Of a DNA stretch of 50,625 bases, positions 9,401-19,498 are shown one piece after another (position 1 is the first letter of the stretch; the number at the start of each line of letters is the position of its first letter). Source of the DNA: Clostridia bacterium (GTDB taxonomy: Bacteria > Bacillota > Clostridia > Oscillospirales > CAG-272); contig JAFVTS010000029.1 in assembly GCA_017503105.1 (NCBI GenBank), positions 1-50,625 of the forward strand. Direction: 5' to 3'. The translations under genes and the position numbers were made by a program. Below the pieces are notes generated by a model. It was not told the DNA's origin. It saw only the letters and a list, made by a program, of their open reading frames with translations, and did no database searches.

Positions 9401-12400
9401 ACGTTATAATCTGAACGGAGCAACGCTTCCCGAAGGGACACCCGAGTATTACGTTTACGACGAGGTGTTCGTTCTTCCCGATCCCATCCCTCTTCGGGAA
9501 ACCCAGACCTTCGCCGGTTGGTATACCGATACTACGTATGCGAATAAAATAACGGAGATCCCCGTAGGAACGAGAGGACCTGTGAAGGTATACGCAATGT
9601 TCTACGAAAACTACGTGGAGAACTATGAAACGAGCACGGTAGACTTGTCAGAGAAGAACTCATCCGTAGGTATTATGAATTACGTTCTGAAAGACAAAGC
9701 GGGCTCCTCGGTAAAGACGGTAACGGAGGACGGCAACACGTACCTGCTTTGGCAAAAGGGAGAGTTCGACCCGAGAATAGGAATAACCAAATCACTTTCG
9801 AAGTTCCTTCTCGGAAGAAAATTCATAACTTTCTCGTTCGACGTAGCGCTTGACGGAAATAATCCCGCCGCAAAATCGTATCTCAGACTCCGCGGTGAGA
9901 GCAGCAGCTATTCAATAATGGTCTTTGGCATAACGGCTGACGGAAAGGTATTGCTCGGCAACGATTCGGCATATCCCATCACAACGCTTACGAACGAATT
10001 CCAGACGATCACCGTAACGGCGGATCTTGAAAACGAGATGCTGTACGCTTACGACGAGGACGGAAACACCGTAGCGCAAATGGCTATGTCCAAGCCGAGC
10101 ATAATAGAAAACGTATATAACTGGGCCGCGACCAACGAGCATCACGTATTCGATTGGTACGGCAATAAAACGACGGGCGTCACGAACTCGGCTCTCAGAA
10201 TAGATAATATCGAGGTTACGGGTGAATATCACGGCGGTGCGCTCGTGCCTCCAGGCGAGGTCGGAATATTCTACGAGAATATGTCGGGAGGTGCGCTTCC
10301 CGAAGGGGCGCCCACCTCCTTCAAGCCGGGTGTGGGTTTGGACGCACTTCCCACCCCGAGCTCCGAGATATACGACTTCCTCGGATGGTATGCCGACGCG
10401 GAATTTACCTCTCCGATAACGACTATCCCCTCTGACAGGGCAAACGAGATTACCGTTTACGCAAAATGGCAGCTCTCCGATAAGCTACCCGAGGGTAAAG
10501 CGGTGATACTCTATAAGACGCTCGGCGGAAAATACGAGCTTGATTATTCTCTCGTCACCTTGGGTGATACTCTGAAACTCGGAACACCCGAAAAATCCGA
10601 TCTTCTGTTCGGCGGTTGGTACACCGATCCGAGCTTTGACCCCGTGTTCTTCGTCGGAGATGAGATAACGCCCGAAAACGAAGGTACGACCGTACTTTAC
10701 GCTAAATTTTACAGAGTTACGTTCGAGGACTTCGAGAATACGGAGATCGACGTGACGGAGGCACAGGAAGATATAAAGCCGTTCAGATACGTCGGAAGTA
10801 AGCCCGGAGCATCGTTCAAAACCGTGACGGACGGGGACGGCAACACCTATCTTCTCTGGACGCAGGGCACGAACGATCCCGAACTTACGTACAGAACGTC
10901 TTTGCCGCTGTTTCTTGACACGATGAACGCGATAAGCTTTGAGCTTGACGTCGCGAAAAACGGCGAAAGCTCACCGATGTACACGACGTTCCGTCTGCGC
11001 GGAAAGTCAAGCAAATACGGTGCGCATATTTTCGGAACCGGCAATAGCGGCGCCGTGTATCTCGGCTCGAGCCCCGATAACAAGCTCTTTGATATTTCTG
11101 AAGAATTCCAAAAGATAAGGATAACCGTCGATTTTGAAAAGGAAGCGGTATACGCCTTTGACGAAAGCGGTGCGGTGGTGCGCTCCGTTCCCTTCTTATT
11201 CTTCTTCGAAGAGGAAATGACAAAAGAAGAGTTCGTCGACTCCTGTACGGTATTCATCTTCGATTGGTATTCGTATACCTCGGGAAGCGACGACGCACAG
11301 CTCAGGATAGACAACCTGAAGATACAAACGGGTTATCCCGACGGCGTGAGCATCCCTAAGGAAAGCTACGCGATAAGCTACGAGAACCTCACGGTCGGCA
11401 CGCTGCCGTCAGATGCGCCCGCGGTTTATTATAAGGGCGAGGGTCTTGCAACTCTTCCCGTCCCCACGTCCAAGGTTTATAATTTCCTCGGTTGGTATAA
11501 GGATGCCGAATTCACGGAGCAGATAAGCTCCATACCGAGCGATATGCAAGGAAACGTAACCCTCTTTGCAAAATGGGAGCTGCCCGAAAACTTGCCCGAG
11601 GGTATAGCGATAGTGAATTACGAAACCTTCGGCGCGACTTATTCGGAAAGCTTCACCGTCGTGAATACGGGCGAAAGTCTGACGCTCGGTGTACCCACCC
11701 TTGACGGATTTGATTTTGTCGGTTGGTATACGTCCCGAAGCTTCAACGCCGCTTCTTATATAGGTAGCACCTACACACCCGACAAAGATGGAGAAGTAAC
11801 ACTTTACGCCTCGTTCGTAAAGACGCATTCGGAGAACTTTGACGCGCTTGAGCTTGACCTTAGCGGCGAAGATACCACTCATAATTCATTCAAATACGTT
11901 GCAAGTAAGGAAGGTGCGAGCTTCAAGGCACTTGAAGATGAAAGAGGCGGAAAGTATCTCCTTTGGACCAAGGGAACGAAGGACCCATCCTTTGACCTCA
12001 GAAGATCTCTTCCCGAGTTTCTTGACGGAGCAACGAAGCTCTACTTCACCTTCGACGTCGCTCTTGACGGCGATTCCCCTGCTCTTCGCTCCTATTTCAG
12101 AATAAGGGGCACATCGAGCAGCAATTCCGTCGTGCTCTTCTGGATAGGTTACGACGGCACGTTAAATCTCGGCGAGGAAAAGGGACCGAACGTTACTACT
12201 CTTACGGATGAATTCATCACCGTCAGAATTATGCTTGATACGGAGCGTGAGATGATATGCTCGCTTGACTCCGACGGAAACGTTACGGCGGAATACGCAT
12301 TCGTTTATCCCGAGGCGTATTCGTCGATAGGCGAATATCTTGACACCTGCACAAGTTACACGTTTAACTGGTACGGAGCTACTAAGAATAATACTGATGC

Positions 12401-12443
12401 AGCTTTAAGGATAGATAACGTTACCGTTTCTTGCGGATTTTAA
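6423..12443 (+). CDS. Giant multidomain heparinase II/III-like polysaccharide lyase with InlB and lectin-like modules
   Basis: 2006 residues. A hydrophobic N-terminal segment (about 6-24, LLTVILTAILLIWGI) acts as signal or membrane anchor. Next comes a domain with YEILIGNTNR (about 40-175), then a charged coiled stretch (about 182-222). An alpha/alpha-toroid alginate-lyase-like domain (about 235-600) leads into the heparinase II/III beta-sheet domain carrying GNHEHEDSGTF near residue 630. From about 990 the protein alternates InlB/Listeria-Bacteroides repeats (FAGWYTD, FLGWYADAEF, FGGWYTDPSF, FLGWYKDAEF, FVGWYTSRSF) with three related lectin-like beta-sandwich modules of about 200 residues, each ending LRIDN. 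No LPXTG motif, SLH domain or lipobox is visible. Likely role: extracellular cleavage of uronic-acid-containing glycans, with the repeats for binding or display. RBS AGAAAGGA precedes the ATG. Exact substrate unknown. Confidence 0.88.
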   Translation: MKAKRIFPLLTVILTAILLIWGITAKNYGENPVRSGGQDFRAKLLDDGSVTIIKDGKTDFRIVFSSDTSTADQEFASELRSELRTRFGVNVRSVSDVTTPTDYEILIGNTNRALSAELLDTINAHRDGDNLVWGIIYKDGKLAYAASSDEAFAVGQKDFLALIGESEFTVSDSLFLLFHMTRDEYEQLLKEEQDRIEAEKEAERQKRIEELKRLNASFDDALFGESTAVFNSAGYGKPEVYPTAGVHPRVNLAGYMIDDIKRTMEDPEMAAMVEMFWKYAELRTDGKLPVPNVQIETSYNWDNDIITAIEVKALAYLLTDNELYAQEAIYAIKNYILDLVMTTDAQGDLFYAYGTVMRVAAQVYDWCYPTLTEKDKNQIIAGVENYHASKMTIGCPPYGMNGIQGHGTSSQLACDYVAFSLAIYDERPDWWELVGARVYNEWYPFINYYYQTNYWNQGTSTYADNKFSYHVRSAWLIKALTGENPLPNIGNVLFGLLANQLPNGNFFPTGDGTVGIGGATAGAFTLDKSLAVIQALHPTPGMQLIVKDWLNGYKKTYMSFSGYPYTCAMVLVWRSQGSKTTAAPENKYDDVGTVSYAPSPLSQVIARSSWNDADAPAIFMRIAEVNVGNHEHEDSGTFQIYYKGLLTGNTGYYGGSENLYDAPYGSTHHKYYHQATVSSNGFLVFNPSLAGEDPSVPDKYYYSGGQISTSGAESFEQFLNEPTAKKGETTGFAYEYREDGVTPKYAYIAGDISQAYDSRTVEFIERRMLAIFTDDESYPMLFYVFDNVFSVEEDFRKTFLLHTTYEPTIDGNVVTSVVGEGKLVLTSLLGGAEIQAVGGEGKWFLVNGHPCSPSEKTSNQWGRVEISTSGSVYTGMLNAMYVTDAANDEYLKTELIADNELCIAAKTDGTIVVFAKGKEKNASKLEFEFSEKGLFEYYVSGMSVGSWSIRVDGVTVAHLYSYDDEGFLNFTAPSGKIEIVPGDNVKPANSGSIRYNLNGATLPEGTPEYYVYDEVFVLPDPIPLRETQTFAGWYTDTTYANKITEIPVGTRGPVKVYAMFYENYVENYETSTVDLSEKNSSVGIMNYVLKDKAGSSVKTVTEDGNTYLLWQKGEFDPRIGITKSLSKFLLGRKFITFSFDVALDGNNPAAKSYLRLRGESSSYSIMVFGITADGKVLLGNDSAYPITTLTNEFQTITVTADLENEMLYAYDEDGNTVAQMAMSKPSIIENVYNWAATNEHHVFDWYGNKTTGVTNSALRIDNIEVTGEYHGGALVPPGEVGIFYENMSGGALPEGAPTSFKPGVGLDALPTPSSEIYDFLGWYADAEFTSPITTIPSDRANEITVYAKWQLSDKLPEGKAVILYKTLGGKYELDYSLVTLGDTLKLGTPEKSDLLFGGWYTDPSFDPVFFVGDEITPENEGTTVLYAKFYRVTFEDFENTEIDVTEAQEDIKPFRYVGSKPGASFKTVTDGDGNTYLLWTQGTNDPELTYRTSLPLFLDTMNAISFELDVAKNGESSPMYTTFRLRGKSSKYGAHIFGTGNSGAVYLGSSPDNKLFDISEEFQKIRITVDFEKEAVYAFDESGAVVRSVPFLFFFEEEMTKEEFVDSCTVFIFDWYSYTSGSDDAQLRIDNLKIQTGYPDGVSIPKESYAISYENLTVGTLPSDAPAVYYKGEGLATLPVPTSKVYNFLGWYKDAEFTEQISSIPSDMQGNVTLFAKWELPENLPEGIAIVNYETFGATYSESFTVVNTGESLTLGVPTLDGFDFVGWYTSRSFNAASYIGSTYTPDKDGEVTLYASFVKTHSENFDALELDLSGEDTTHNSFKYVASKEGASFKALEDERGGKYLLWTKGTKDPSFDLRRSLPEFLDGATKLYFTFDVALDGDSPALRSYFRIRGTSSSNSVVLFWIGYDGTLNLGEEKGPNVTTLTDEFITVRIMLDTEREMICSLDSDGNVTAEYAFVYPEAYSSIGEYLDTCTSYTFNWYGATKNNTDAALRIDNVTVSCGF

Positions 12444-12453
12444 GCAAAAAAAC

Positions 12454-12479
12454 ACCCGCGCGTCATTCGGCGCGCGGGT
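12454..12479. terminator. GC-rich hairpin with its T-tract on the minus strand
   Basis: ACCCGCGCG (12454-12462) pairs perfectly with CGCGCGGGT (12471-12479), 8-base loop. On the plus strand no T-run follows; on the minus strand the hairpin is followed by GTGTTTTTTT. It lies 10 bp past the stop of the giant gene. It may protect the 3' end of that mRNA and stop antisense transcription into the gene. Confidence 0.7.
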
Positions 12480-12512
12480 ACATCATTCAAAAAGAAAGGA
12501 GAGTTCCCCATC

Positions 12513-13367
12513 CTGAAAAATATTAAAGCAACGGTAGCCAAGGAGTGCGACCTTATGAATATAAAGGATTTTTTAATAAAGACTCTCGGGCTCTCCGTTA
12601 CGCTTGTAAAGCGAGTCAAATACGGTGGTGTTTTCATAAACGGAGAAAACGTCCATATGAGAGCCGCGGTAAAGTGGGGTGATACCGTGGAGGTACGCAT
12701 CTCCGAATCTCCGAACGACTTTATCAAGCCAATGGAGATACCTCTTGAAATAATATACGAGGACGAGTATCTGCTCGCCGTAAACAAGCCGACGAATATG
12801 CCGACGCATCCGTCGAGGGGAAACACGCTTCCCACTCTGGCAAACGCCGTCCTCGCTCATATGGGTGAAGATTTCGTTTTCCGCGCGGTGAACAGACTCG
12901 ACAAAAACACCTCGGGAATAGTCCTGATAGCAAAGGACGCCGTGACCTCGGCCAAGCTCGGCAGTATGATGAAAAAGCACGAATTCGGCAAAAAATACGT
13001 GGCAGTATTAAAAGGCGTGCCGAAATCAAAAAGTGGAACGGTCAGCGCGCCGATAGAAAGAGAGCGCGAAGGAAGCATCAAAAGGTGCGTTCGCGAGGAC
13101 GGAAAGGACGCCGTTACCGAGTACGAGGTATTGCGCTCGCTGGGGGACGAGGCGTCGCTTTGCGAATTCAGACCTAAGACGGGCAGGACTCATCAGATAA
13201 GAGTTCACGCCGCTTACATAGGCCATCCCCTTCTCGGCGATGAGATGTACGGCGGCGGAGAGGGAGAATATATGCTCCACTGCAAGGAAATGACCCTCAC
13301 CCACCCCATCACGGGCGAGGTGCTCGTGCTTCGCTCGGATAAAAATTTCGACTTAGAAAAGGGCTGA
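12513..13367 (+). CDS. RluA-family pseudouridine synthase, probable CTG (or ATC) start
   Basis: Converts uridine to pseudouridine in rRNA or another structured RNA. The catalytic motif is NRLDKNTSG, with Asp in RLD as nucleophile; later KTGRTHQIRVH and HPLLGDEMYGG complete the family signature. An N-terminal S4-like RNA-binding part includes LGLSVTLVKRVKYGGVFINGENV. The first ATG (12555) would cut off IKATVAKECDL, which aligns with the first beta-strand of RluD-like proteins. The frame stays open upstream, and a strong AAAGGAGAG (12495-12503) precedes ATC 12510 and CTG 12513. I therefore place the start at CTG 12513 (284 residues); ATG 12555, with AAGGAG 9 bases upstream, would give 270. The start is uncertain, the function is not. 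Confidence 0.85.
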   Translation: MKNIKATVAKECDLMNIKDFLIKTLGLSVTLVKRVKYGGVFINGENVHMRAAVKWGDTVEVRISESPNDFIKPMEIPLEIIYEDEYLLAVNKPTNMPTHPSRGNTLPTLANAVLAHMGEDFVFRAVNRLDKNTSGIVLIAKDAVTSAKLGSMMKKHEFGKKYVAVLKGVPKSKSGTVSAPIEREREGSIKRCVREDGKDAVTEYEVLRSLGDEASLCEFRPKTGRTHQIRVHAAYIGHPLLGDEMYGGGEGEYMLHCKEMTLTHPITGEVLVLRSDKNFDLEKG

Positions 13368-13393
13368 GCCATTAACTTAACAAAAAAGAAAAA

Positions 13394-13436
13394 AGCGGGT
13401 GCTCTTTACCAAAAGGTATTTAGCATCCGCTTACTT
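13394..13436. terminator. Bidirectional terminator between convergent genes
   Basis: AGCGGGTGCT (13394-13403) pairs with AGCATCCGCT (13422-13431, one G-U pair), with an inner TACC/GGTA pair. ACTTTTTC follows on the plus strand, and an A-rich run before it gives a T-tract on the minus strand. Confidence 0.85.
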
Positions 13437-13534
13437 TTTCGTATATTTTAATTACCGAAAAAACATATAGCAAAATTCTTTTCCTATAAATCCCTGCAAA
13501 TGCACGCGGTACAATAGCCGCCGCGCCTTGAATT

Positions 13535-15334
13535 TTATTCAAATTCTATTTTTACCTTAAACTCGCGTTTCTCACTTCTCACCCGAAGATCGAGTATGTA
13601 AGCAGTAATTATCTCTCCCGACCCGTCGTGACGTCTGAAGGTATCCTTCGAAATTTCGGGAATCAATGCTTTACCGTCATAGCGTAGCGTTATTCCCTCC
13701 TTGACGTCTCCGAAATAAGCAATGCCGTCGTGAATTTTCGGCTCGTAAAGAGAAACGAAGCGTTCCGATACATCAACCGCATCGGACTTCGAAAATTCGT
13801 ATTCATCCGTAAGAATAAGCTTTCCGCTTTTTTTATCGAAAGTAAGATCGCGCACGAGTCTTTGCAAGCTCTCTTCGCCATAAGCGCCGGCTATATCCAT
13901 ACGCATTCCGTCTTCACGGATAACAACGTCCTTTGCCGCAAAATCCCTGCCGTTTTTCTGGAAATTACCGTTTATAACGAGAACGTTATGTGAAGCAGAG
14001 GATGTATTGAAGAAGGAATAGCGTTTCTCTCTGAAATAATCCTTTACGTATTCGCAAGCACCGAAATCGTCAAGCGCGCGGACTCCGTTTTTAAAGAGCG
14101 TAAACGAACCTACATCGTTATGGTTGTGCGCCTCGGCATTATGACCACCCTTCGCGGCTATACTGACTCCGTTTTCCGATGTGGAAATATACCACTGAGA
14201 TATCGGGAAAATAAAGGTTTCCCGAAGCTCTTTTGCAGAAGAAAGAACCCGCTCATCAACCCAAAGAAATTCACGCAGATCTCTTATGAAACGCGCACGG
14301 TAATTTTGAGGATAAGAAAAATCAAGCTTTTTAGGATGCGGCAGATAACTTTCTTCATATATGTTCTTTAAATAGCAAGAAAGTCCCGGGAGTGCTGCAA
14401 AGAGTCTTTCATCCCACATATCGGCAAACGAAACCATATTTCCTTCGGTAAAGAAGCACTTCCCGTAAAACTCTGCGCAAAGGCGCGCCTTCTCGTCATT
14501 GAAAAGATCTATTTGACCGCCCGTACGCTTTTTAAGAATATCGGCAAAATAAGTGAAAAAGCCAAAGCCGTACGTCCAATAACCTACCCCTTCACTGCAA
14601 ACGCCATCATCGGTAAAGCTATCCCAAAAATATTCAAGCGCATTTATGCAAGAGGCGAGTATCTCGGAAAGTCGCACCGTATCGTTTTCGGCATAAATTG
14701 CCGCAATACCGCAATTTCCATTACAGACTGAAACCCAATTGTTGTGCATAGTGCCGTTATTCCAACGAAAATCGGAATCCGCAATGTCGAGTACTCTCAC
14801 CTTGATCTCGTGAAGAATACGTTTTTTTATTATAGGAGAAAGCTTGTCACCGAGAAGAGAGAGTATTTCGGCAAGAGACGCGGCGCATTCGGAGGCAAAA
14901 AGGTCTATTTCATATCCGTCCGACTGAAGCTGTGACAGACCCGTTCCGTGCAGGTGAGCAGGAAGCGCCCAGGTGTACTCATTGCAAATCGCAAAAATTA
15001 CATCCTCAAGCTCCCTTATGTCCTCTTCTTTTTCATAAAGCCACGAAAGTATCGCATAAGTGGTAAGCTTCTTTCGCCTTATAAAATATCCGTACTCCGA
15101 ATACTCAAAATCAGTCCTATTGCCGTCGATCTCAAAGCGCTTGAATGCCGAAAACGGGATCTCCATAGTTCTGTGGCCCCTGAATCTTTCTCCATCTTCG
15201 ACAAGCTGAGCTATGCGCTCCTTCAAAAGAGGATTTTCAAGCACTCTGTCGCGGTCTTTTTTGTCAAATTCATATTTTGCATCAGCGGTGGTCCGAAGGA
15301 TCTCATAAAGCTCTTCGCTTGTATATTTTTTCAT
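13535..15334 (-). CDS. Cytosolic heparinase II/III-like protein
   Basis: 599 residues without signal peptide or membrane segment. The N-terminal half is an alpha/alpha-toroid (NNWVSVCNGNCGIAA, SEGVGYWTYGFGFF); the C-terminal half is the heparinase II/III beta-domain with AHNHNDVGSFTLFKNG and SSASHNVLVINGNFQ. Predicted to eliminate or hydrolyse uronic-acid-containing oligosaccharides inside the cell. It is a clear paralog of 47461-49245, aligning over the full length with the same motifs. It begins 29 bp after the ligA stop on the same strand, so it is probably read from the ligA promoter, an odd pairing with a housekeeping gene. RBS AAAGG lies 8 bases before the ATG. Confidence 0.87.
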   Translation of the reverse strand: MKKYTSEELYEILRTTADAKYEFDKKDRDRVLENPLLKERIAQLVEDGERFRGHRTMEIPFSAFKRFEIDGNRTDFEYSEYGYFIRRKKLTTYAILSWLYEKEEDIRELEDVIFAICNEYTWALPAHLHGTGLSQLQSDGYEIDLFASECAASLAEILSLLGDKLSPIIKKRILHEIKVRVLDIADSDFRWNNGTMHNNWVSVCNGNCGIAAIYAENDTVRLSEILASCINALEYFWDSFTDDGVCSEGVGYWTYGFGFFTYFADILKKRTGGQIDLFNDEKARLCAEFYGKCFFTEGNMVSFADMWDERLFAALPGLSCYLKNIYEESYLPHPKKLDFSYPQNYRARFIRDLREFLWVDERVLSSAKELRETFIFPISQWYISTSENGVSIAAKGGHNAEAHNHNDVGSFTLFKNGVRALDDFGACEYVKDYFREKRYSFFNTSSASHNVLVINGNFQKNGRDFAAKDVVIREDGMRMDIAGAYGEESLQRLVRDLTFDKKSGKLILTDEYEFSKSDAVDVSERFVSLYEPKIHDGIAYFGDVKEGITLRYDGKALIPEISKDTFRRHDGSGEIITAYILDLRVRSEKREFKVKIEFE

Positions 15335-15363
15335 TTCAAAAGCCTTTCAAAATTTTACGAGTT

Positions 15364-17370
<2,007 letters not shown>

Positions 17371-17398
17371 TTATCCGTTTCTTTTATTTTACTATTAT

Positions 17399-17427
17399 AT
17401 TTTATCACTTTCCCGTCTGTTTGTCAA
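17399..17427 (-). promoter_or_regulatory. Promoter of ligA
   Basis: On the minus strand TTGACA (17427-17422), 17 bp, TAAAAT (17404-17399), close to the ligA ATG at 17364. Confidence 0.7.
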
Positions 17428-17454
17428 TTAAAATCGAAAGTTTTAAAAAAAGTA

Positions 17455-17482
17455 TTGACTTTTTCCTTTTTTGGTGTATAAT
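17455..17482 (+). promoter_or_regulatory. Promoter of yitT-family gene
   Basis: TTGACT (17455-17460), 16 bp, TATAAT (17477-17482), diverging from the ligA promoter. Confidence 0.7.
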
Positions 17483-17538
17483 GTTATTGCAAAGCGATTG
17501 TATAAAAAAGTATACACGACTCTGAAAGAGGCATTCTT

Positions 17539-18459
17539 ATGAAAACACGTTCCGAAAAGATACGTTACGTCCTTCTTTTGAATTTCGGCATCCTGCTTAT
17601 GGCAGCGGGAATATATTTCTTCAAAGCGCCAAACGGATTTGCAACGGGCGGCGTCAGCGGTATCTCCATAATACTTGCAAGACTCTTCCCCGCCGTATCC
17701 CAGGCAACGTATATGATGGTCATAAATATCGCTCTTCTCATAGTCGGAGTCCTCGTGCTCGGCAGGGTGTGCGGTTTTCTTACCATTTACTGCGCTATTA
17801 TGATGTCGCTTGAGAATATGCTCTTCGAGTTCTTCTTCCCCTTCGTTCCGAATGCGGCGGAAGCCTCTGCGATGCCGCCGTACAGATTCCCTATTCCGAG
17901 CGGAACGCTGACGGACATTCCCTTAATGGAGCTCGTTTACGCCGTGATGCTGACGGGTATCGGAGCGGCTATAATATTCAGATGCAAGGCGTCCTCGGGC
18001 GGCACGGATATAGTCGCGCTCATCTTGAAAAAGTACACGCATATGAACGTAGGTCACGCCCTTTTAGTTTCGGATTTCGTAATAGCGGCATCGACGTTCT
18101 TCGTTTATCAGAGTGCTGAAAAGGGGCTTTTTGCCCTGCTCGGTCTTTTCGCCAAGGTCTTTATCGTCGACGACGTGCTTGACTCTATCAATATGTGCAA
18201 GTCGTTTATGATAATCACGACGAAGCCGAAGGAGATAGACGAGTTTATAATGACAGATCTTCACCACGGAGCAACGGTGTACGACGCAAAGGGCGCTTAT
18301 TCGGGCGAGGACAAAAGTATTATTATCACCGTATGCAAAAGAAGCGAGGCTTTAAGACTCAGAAAAAGGGTCAAGGAGATCGATCCCACCTCATTCATTA
18401 TTATAACCAAAACGAGTGAGATAATGGGCAAGGGATTCCGCGACAATATAAATAATTGA
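17539..18459 (+). CDS. YitT-family membrane protein (DUF161 + DUF2179)
   Basis: 306 residues. The N-terminal part has about five hydrophobic segments, starting with LLLNFGILLMAAGIYFF, and the family signature GFATGGVSGISIIL plus CKASSGGTDIVALIL. The C-terminal cytosolic DUF2179 domain contains HHGATVYDAKGAYSGEDK. Members are inner-membrane proteins of poorly known transport-like function. ATG 17539 follows an AGAGG site. There is no separate terminator; the only hairpin after the stop codon is the palindrome that also carries the promoter of the next gene. Confidence 0.93.
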   Translation: MKTRSEKIRYVLLLNFGILLMAAGIYFFKAPNGFATGGVSGISIILARLFPAVSQATYMMVINIALLIVGVLVLGRVCGFLTIYCAIMMSLENMLFEFFFPFVPNAAEASAMPPYRFPIPSGTLTDIPLMELVYAVMLTGIGAAIIFRCKASSGGTDIVALILKKYTHMNVGHALLVSDFVIAASTFFVYQSAEKGLFALLGLFAKVFIVDDVLDSINMCKSFMIITTKPKEIDEFIMTDLHHGATVYDAKGAYSGEDKSIIITVCKRSEALRLRKRVKEIDPTSFIIITKTSEIMGKGFRDNINN

Positions 18460-18460
18460 C

Positions 18461-18518
18461 TTGATTTTTCACCGCCTTCGTGCTATAATTAAAGAGCACG
18501 GAAGGCGGTGACGTTTTT
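18461..18518 (+). promoter_or_regulatory. Composite terminator/promoter element, copy 1
   Basis: CACCGCCTTCGTGCT (18470-18484) and AGCACGGAAGGCGGTG (18495-18510) are inverted repeats with one bulged base. A perfect TATAAT (18484-18489) straddles the end of the left arm and the loop; TTGATT (18461-18466) lies 17 bp upstream of it. TTTTT follows the right arm at 18514-18518, right before the ATG. Transcripts entering from yitT would fold into a terminator-like hairpin that also hides the GGAAGG ribosome binding site. Transcripts starting from the internal promoter would begin near 18496, lack the left arm and escape it. A nearly identical copy lies at 19440-19498. Confidence 0.75.
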
Positions 18519-19424
18519 ATGAAAAAAATAGGAATAAGCTCGTATTATCTGCAAAATCTCTTCGGTCCTACAAGGGCGCTTGAAATATTGGCGGCGAGCG
18601 GCTTTGACTCCGTCGACTTCGATCTTGGAGAATACGGTGTCGGAAAAGACGAGATATACAAAAGCGACGAGGCGATGCTTGAGCATTTCACAAGGATAAA
18701 AGAGCGAGCAGACGAGCTCGGACTCATCATAAGTCAGACTCACGGTAGGTGCTGCACCTACACACCCGAAAAAAAGCAGTGCGACTTTGCGAAATGGGTC
18801 AGCGAGCGCGATCTTTTCGCGACGTCGATCCTCGGCGCACCCGCTTGCGTAATACATAATATCTCTACGGGAAAGTGGGGCGTCAGGGATCCCGAATTTA
18901 TGCACGAAAAAAACGCAGAGTTCATTTCGGATATTTCCCCGTTTGCCGAAAAGCACGGCGTTTGTATCGGCTTTGAAACGTTCGGTGACGTTTGGCTCGA
19001 CGGAAAAAGACATCTCGACTTCTTCGGTGACTCCTACGAGTTAAAAAAGCAGTTCGATATGACGAAAACGAAAAACAAGGTGCTTTGTATGGATACGGGA
19101 CACACCAACAAGGCGTGCTCCGTCGGGAAAGAAAAAGGGCTCGACCTTCCGCACGTTGAAGAATCCATCAAGCTTTTCGGCAAAGACCTGAAGCTTTTGC
19201 ATTTGAACGACAACAACGGTTATACGGATCAGCACTTGCCCCCTTACTTCTCGGGTTATCAATTCTCACTCAATTGGGATTCAATAATGGAAGCGCTTGA
19301 GGGCGTAGGATACGACGGAGTTTATAACTTTGAGCTCAATCTTGACTTTTTAAAGCCCGTTATTCTTGATATATTCCCCGTACTCGGAAAATATCTGCGC
19401 GAGTTTATAAACAAATACGAATAA
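18519..19424 (+). CDS. TIM-barrel sugar phosphate isomerase/epimerase, paralog A
   Basis: 301 residues of the AP-endonuclease-2/xylose-isomerase-like fold. Likely metal and substrate positions are in IGFETFGDVW, CMDTGHTN, LLHLNDNNG and VYNFELN, the Glu-Asp/His-His-Glu pattern of this superfamily. It is cytosolic, without signal peptide. Expected to isomerise or epimerise a sugar or sugar acid; the exact substrate is not evident. It is a tandem paralog of 19499-20404 (same length, shared motifs throughout). Translation begins at ATG 18519, with the ribosome binding site inside the right arm of the palindrome. Confidence 0.87.
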   Translation: MKKIGISSYYLQNLFGPTRALEILAASGFDSVDFDLGEYGVGKDEIYKSDEAMLEHFTRIKERADELGLIISQTHGRCCTYTPEKKQCDFAKWVSERDLFATSILGAPACVIHNISTGKWGVRDPEFMHEKNAEFISDISPFAEKHGVCIGFETFGDVWLDGKRHLDFFGDSYELKKQFDMTKTKNKVLCMDTGHTNKACSVGKEKGLDLPHVEESIKLFGKDLKLLHLNDNNGYTDQHLPPYFSGYQFSLNWDSIMEALEGVGYDGVYNFELNLDFLKPVILDIFPVLGKYLREFINKYE

Positions 19425-19439
19425 AGCATTTACATACGC

Positions 19440-19498
19440 TTGATTTTTCACCGCCTTTTGTGCTATAATAAAAGAGCACGGAAGGCGGTGGTGTTTTT
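19440..19498 (+). promoter_or_regulatory. Composite terminator/promoter element, copy 2
   Basis: CACCGCCTTTTGTGCT (19449-19464) pairs with AGCACGGAAGGCGGTG (19475-19490) with G-U pairs at two positions. TTGATT (19440-19445) and TATAAT (19464-19469) are 18 bp apart. TTTTT (19494-19498) precedes the ATG. From -35 to start codon the two copies differ at only about five positions. Confidence 0.75.
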
